From NCBI RefSeq assembly GCF_016009175.1, contig NZ_JADUCM010000018.1:1-64000 (forward strand): a DNA stretch of 64,000 bases, given 5' to 3'. Below the pieces are notes generated by a model, which saw only the letters and a program-made list of their open reading frames with translations, did not search any database and had not been told where the DNA came from. The translations under genes and the position numbers were made by a program. Source of the DNA: Pseudomonas alkylphenolica. Its GTDB lineage: Bacteria; Pseudomonadota; Gammaproteobacteria; Pseudomonadales; Pseudomonadaceae. The first letter of the stretch is position 1. Every line of letters starts with the position of its first letter. Shown here one piece after another: positions 62,373 to 64,000 of the stretch.

Positions 62373-62378
62373 AGTATA
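62373..62378 (-). promoter_or_regulatory. Possible -10 box of prfB
   Basis: TATACT on the minus strand lies about 40 bases before prfB, with no good -35 at normal spacing. It is the best promoter-like site in the 148-base wspR-prfB gap. Confidence 0.3.
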
Positions 62379-62390
62379 GCTGAGTTACAC

Positions 62391-62418
62391 GCGCAAGCGC
62401 CAAGCCGCAAGCGACAAG
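62391..62418. repeat. Short CAAGC-type tandem repeat
   Basis: GCGCAAGC-GCCAAGCC-GCAAGCGA-CAAG contains about three and a half degenerate copies of an eight-base unit between wspR and prfB. Similar CAAGC-rich runs occur between genes in pseudomonads. No hairpin with a T tract is evident. Confidence 0.4.
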
Positions 62419-62479
62419 AGGCCAGAGAAATACCGGCCGGCCGTGCCGTTACCTTGCCGCTTTTAACCTACAGCTGCCG

Positions 62480-63484
62480 TCAATTCACCCCGACCTGATT
62501 GCGCCCGTTGTTCTTGGCCTGGTACAGGCCCTTGTCCGCCGCCGAGATCAGTGACCGGCAATGGCTGCCGATGCTCGGTGTCTGGGTTGCCAGGCCAATG
62601 CTCACGGTCAGACGGGCATTGGCCTGCGGCATGTTGTGGGCAATGTTCATCGCCTCGACGCTCTGGCGCAGTTTTTCCGCGACCAGCCGCGCCCCGCCCG
62701 GTGAGGTGTTGGGCAACACCAGGACGAACTCTTCGCCACCATAGCGCGCCGGCAGGTCGCTTGGCCGGGAACACGAGCCACGGATGGTCTCGGCCACTTT
62801 GCGCAGGGCTTCGTCGCCGGCCAGGTGGCCGAAGGTATCGTTGTAGGCCTTGAAGTAGTCGACGTCGATCATCAGCAATGACAGCTGGGTCTGCTCGCGC
62901 ATCGCCCGACGCCATTCCAGCTCCAGGTACTCATCGAAATGCCGACGGTTCGACAAGCCGGTTAGGCCGTCGGAGTTCATCAGGCGCTGCAGCACCAGGT
63001 TGGTATCGAGCAACTGCTGCTGGCTGACACGCAGGGCCCGGTAGGCCTCGTCACGCTGCAGCAGGGTCAGGTAGGAGCGCGAGTGATAGCGAATGCGCGC
63101 CACCAGCTCGATGTTGTCCGGCAGTTTGACCAGGTAGTCGTTGGCACCGGCGGCAAAGGCCGCGCTTTTTACCAGCGGGTCTTCCTTGGTCGACAGGACG
63201 ATGATCGGGATGTCCTGGGTTGCCGGGTTGCTGCGGTAGGCGCGCACCAGGGTCAGGCCGTCGAGCCCGGGCATGATCAGGTCCTGGAGAATGACCGTCG
63301 GCTTGATCCGGATCGCCTGGGCCACCGCCTGGTGCGGGTCGGCACAAAAGTGGAAGTCGATGTTCTCTTCATGCGCCAGGCCACGACGCACCGCTTCGCC
63401 GATCATGGCCTGATCGTCGACGAGCAGGACCATTGCCGAGTTTTCGTTCGCGGCCGGGAAACCCTCGAGCGGTAATTCATTCAT
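62480..63484 (-). CDS. wspR: Diguanylate cyclase response regulator WspR
   Basis: WspR makes cyclic di-GMP in response to surface contact when phosphorylated by WspE. The 334-residue protein has an N-terminal receiver domain (about 17-140) with acidic D23-D24 and phospho-acceptor D68 in LQDLIMPGLDG. A coiled-coil linker (about 145-170) and a GGDEF domain (about 170-334) follow, with the intact active site GGEEF at 249-253 and the inhibitory RxxD site R240-D243 five residues before it. It is therefore predicted to be active and product-inhibited. It lies 51 bases after wspF, as the last gene of the wsp operon. Confidence 0.95.
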   Translation of the reverse strand: MNELPLEGFPAANENSAMVLLVDDQAMIGEAVRRGLAHEENIDFHFCADPHQAVAQAIRIKPTVILQDLIMPGLDGLTLVRAYRSNPATQDIPIIVLSTKEDPLVKSAAFAAGANDYLVKLPDNIELVARIRYHSRSYLTLLQRDEAYRALRVSQQQLLDTNLVLQRLMNSDGLTGLSNRRHFDEYLELEWRRAMREQTQLSLLMIDVDYFKAYNDTFGHLAGDEALRKVAETIRGSCSRPSDLPARYGGEEFVLVLPNTSPGGARLVAEKLRQSVEAMNIAHNMPQANARLTVSIGLATQTPSIGSHCRSLISAADKGLYQAKNNGRNQVGVN

Positions 63485-63535
63485 GCGCTGTCACCTGGTC
63501 ACTACCGGCAGACCGGCGTGCCACAATACATATCG

Positions 63536-64000
63536 TCATTTAGGAAAAATTTCCATCAATCGTGCAGCAATGCGCTCCAGAGGGCGAATTTCCATTGCTG
63601 CATCTATTGCGGCCGCAGCCTTGGGCATGCCGTATACGGCACTGCTGTGTTGGTCCTGAGCGATGGTCAGGAAGCGCTGCTGGCGCATCAATTTAAGGCC
63701 CTGGGCACCATCGCGCCCCATCCCGGTCAGCAGGACGCCAACCGCGTCGCCACGCCAGTAACGGGCCACACTCTCAAAAAACACATCGATCGAAGGCCGG
63801 TAGATCTCGTTTACCGGCTCCGCGGTGTACGCCAGGCTGCCATTATCGAGCAAGCGTATGTGGTGATTGGTCCCTGCCAGCAGCACTTGCCCGGGTTGCG
63901 GCGGCTCACCTTCGCGGGCCAGCCGTACTGCCAGGCCCGAGGCACTGCTGAGCCATTCGGCCATGCCGGCGGCAAAGACCTGGTCAACATGCTGGACCAG
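63536..64000 (-). CDS. wspF: Chemotaxis-type methylesterase WspF (3' part only)
   Basis: WspF is the CheB-like methylesterase that removes methyl groups from WspA and dampens the Wsp surface-sensing pathway; its loss locks WspR on in P. aeruginosa. Only the last 154 residues are in the window and the frame runs off the end at 64000. The visible part is the C-terminal CheB catalytic domain, with QHVDQVFAAGMAEWL, LAGTNHHIRLL and the catalytic aspartate segment LLTGMGRDGAQGLKLM, ending at IFPK. The in-frame ATG at 63964 is internal and not a start. The receiver domain lies outside the window. Confidence 0.93.
   Translation of the reverse strand: MVQHVDQVFAAGMAEWLSSASGLAVRLAREGEPPQPGQVLLAGTNHHIRLLDNGSLAYTAEPVNEIYRPSIDVFFESVARYWRGDAVGVLLTGMGRDGAQGLKLMRQQRFLTIAQDQHSSAVYGMPKAAAAIDAAMEIRPLERIAARLMEIFPK

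Noticed and set aside
63536..63964. A complete 142-residue gene starting at the ATG at 63964
   Set aside because: The frame continues upstream to the window end with CheB-like sequence, so this is the 3' part of wspF.

Overview
The window is chromosomal DNA of a Pseudomonas, most probably of the P. putida group. The evidence is GC-rich coding sequence throughout, protein sequences that read as pseudomonad orthologues, and a gene order (accA-dnaE-rnhB-lpxBA-fabZ-lpxD-skp-bamA-rseP-dxr-cdsA-uppS-frr-pyrH-tsf-rpsB / map-glnD-dapC, and wspF-wspR-prfB-lysS) typical of that genus. Species was inferred from recalled synteny, not from a search. Almost everything is core genome: no phage, insertion sequence, CRISPR array, tRNA or rRNA was found. 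The first ~127 bases are runs of C and G and look like a sequence-end artefact.

Region 1 (144-19363, minus strand) is one long envelope and translation block: fatty-acid synthesis (accA, fabZ), replication (dnaE, rnhB), lipid A (lpxB, lpxA, lpxD), outer-membrane assembly (skp, bamA), regulated proteolysis (rseP), isoprenoid and phospholipid precursors (dxr, cdsA, uppS) and translation (frr, pyrH, tsf, rpsB). Many genes abut or overlap by 1-4 bases. A perfect palindromic terminator separates rpsB from tsf, another hairpin follows tsf, and a third lies between rnhB and dnaE.

Region 2 (19704-35831) holds map, glnD, and the lysine/diaminopimelate genes dapC, dapD and dapE, interspersed with a Na+/H+ antiporter, an ArsC-like protein, a sulfur-transfer and tRNA-modification set (csdA, csdE, tcdA) and the GH17-GT2 periplasmic glucan synthase ndvB. 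A near-consensus AlgU (sigma-22) promoter lies upstream of ndvB.

Region 3 (35868-50814) contains a cold-shock gene, plsB, small envelope proteins, an RND pump with its membrane-fusion protein and a divergent TetR regulator, rsmJ, a repeat-containing orphan protein, an extensin-like protein, a PEP-mutase-family enzyme, a DUF72 protein, tsaB and adk.

Region 4 (51069-59560) has ppc, a small divergent hypothetical gene, an AlgU-type promoter driving a DUF4398 lipoprotein and the OmpA-like LptF, and then a tight five-gene minus-strand cluster: TetR regulator, lipoprotein, a MATCAP-like (DUF1704/QEGLA) putative metallopeptidase, a lipoprotein alpha/beta hydrolase and a small membrane protein. This cluster is the least described system in the window.

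Region 5 (59626-64000) holds lysS, prfB with its programmed +1 frameshift, the diguanylate cyclase wspR and the 3' end of wspF, which runs off the window. REP-type inverted repeats sit at two convergent gene ends and downstream of ndvB, and a further palindrome sits at a third convergent junction. The only gene-free stretch over 300 bases is the rpsB-map divergent region (19364-19703), which holds promoters for both genes and a leader hairpin.
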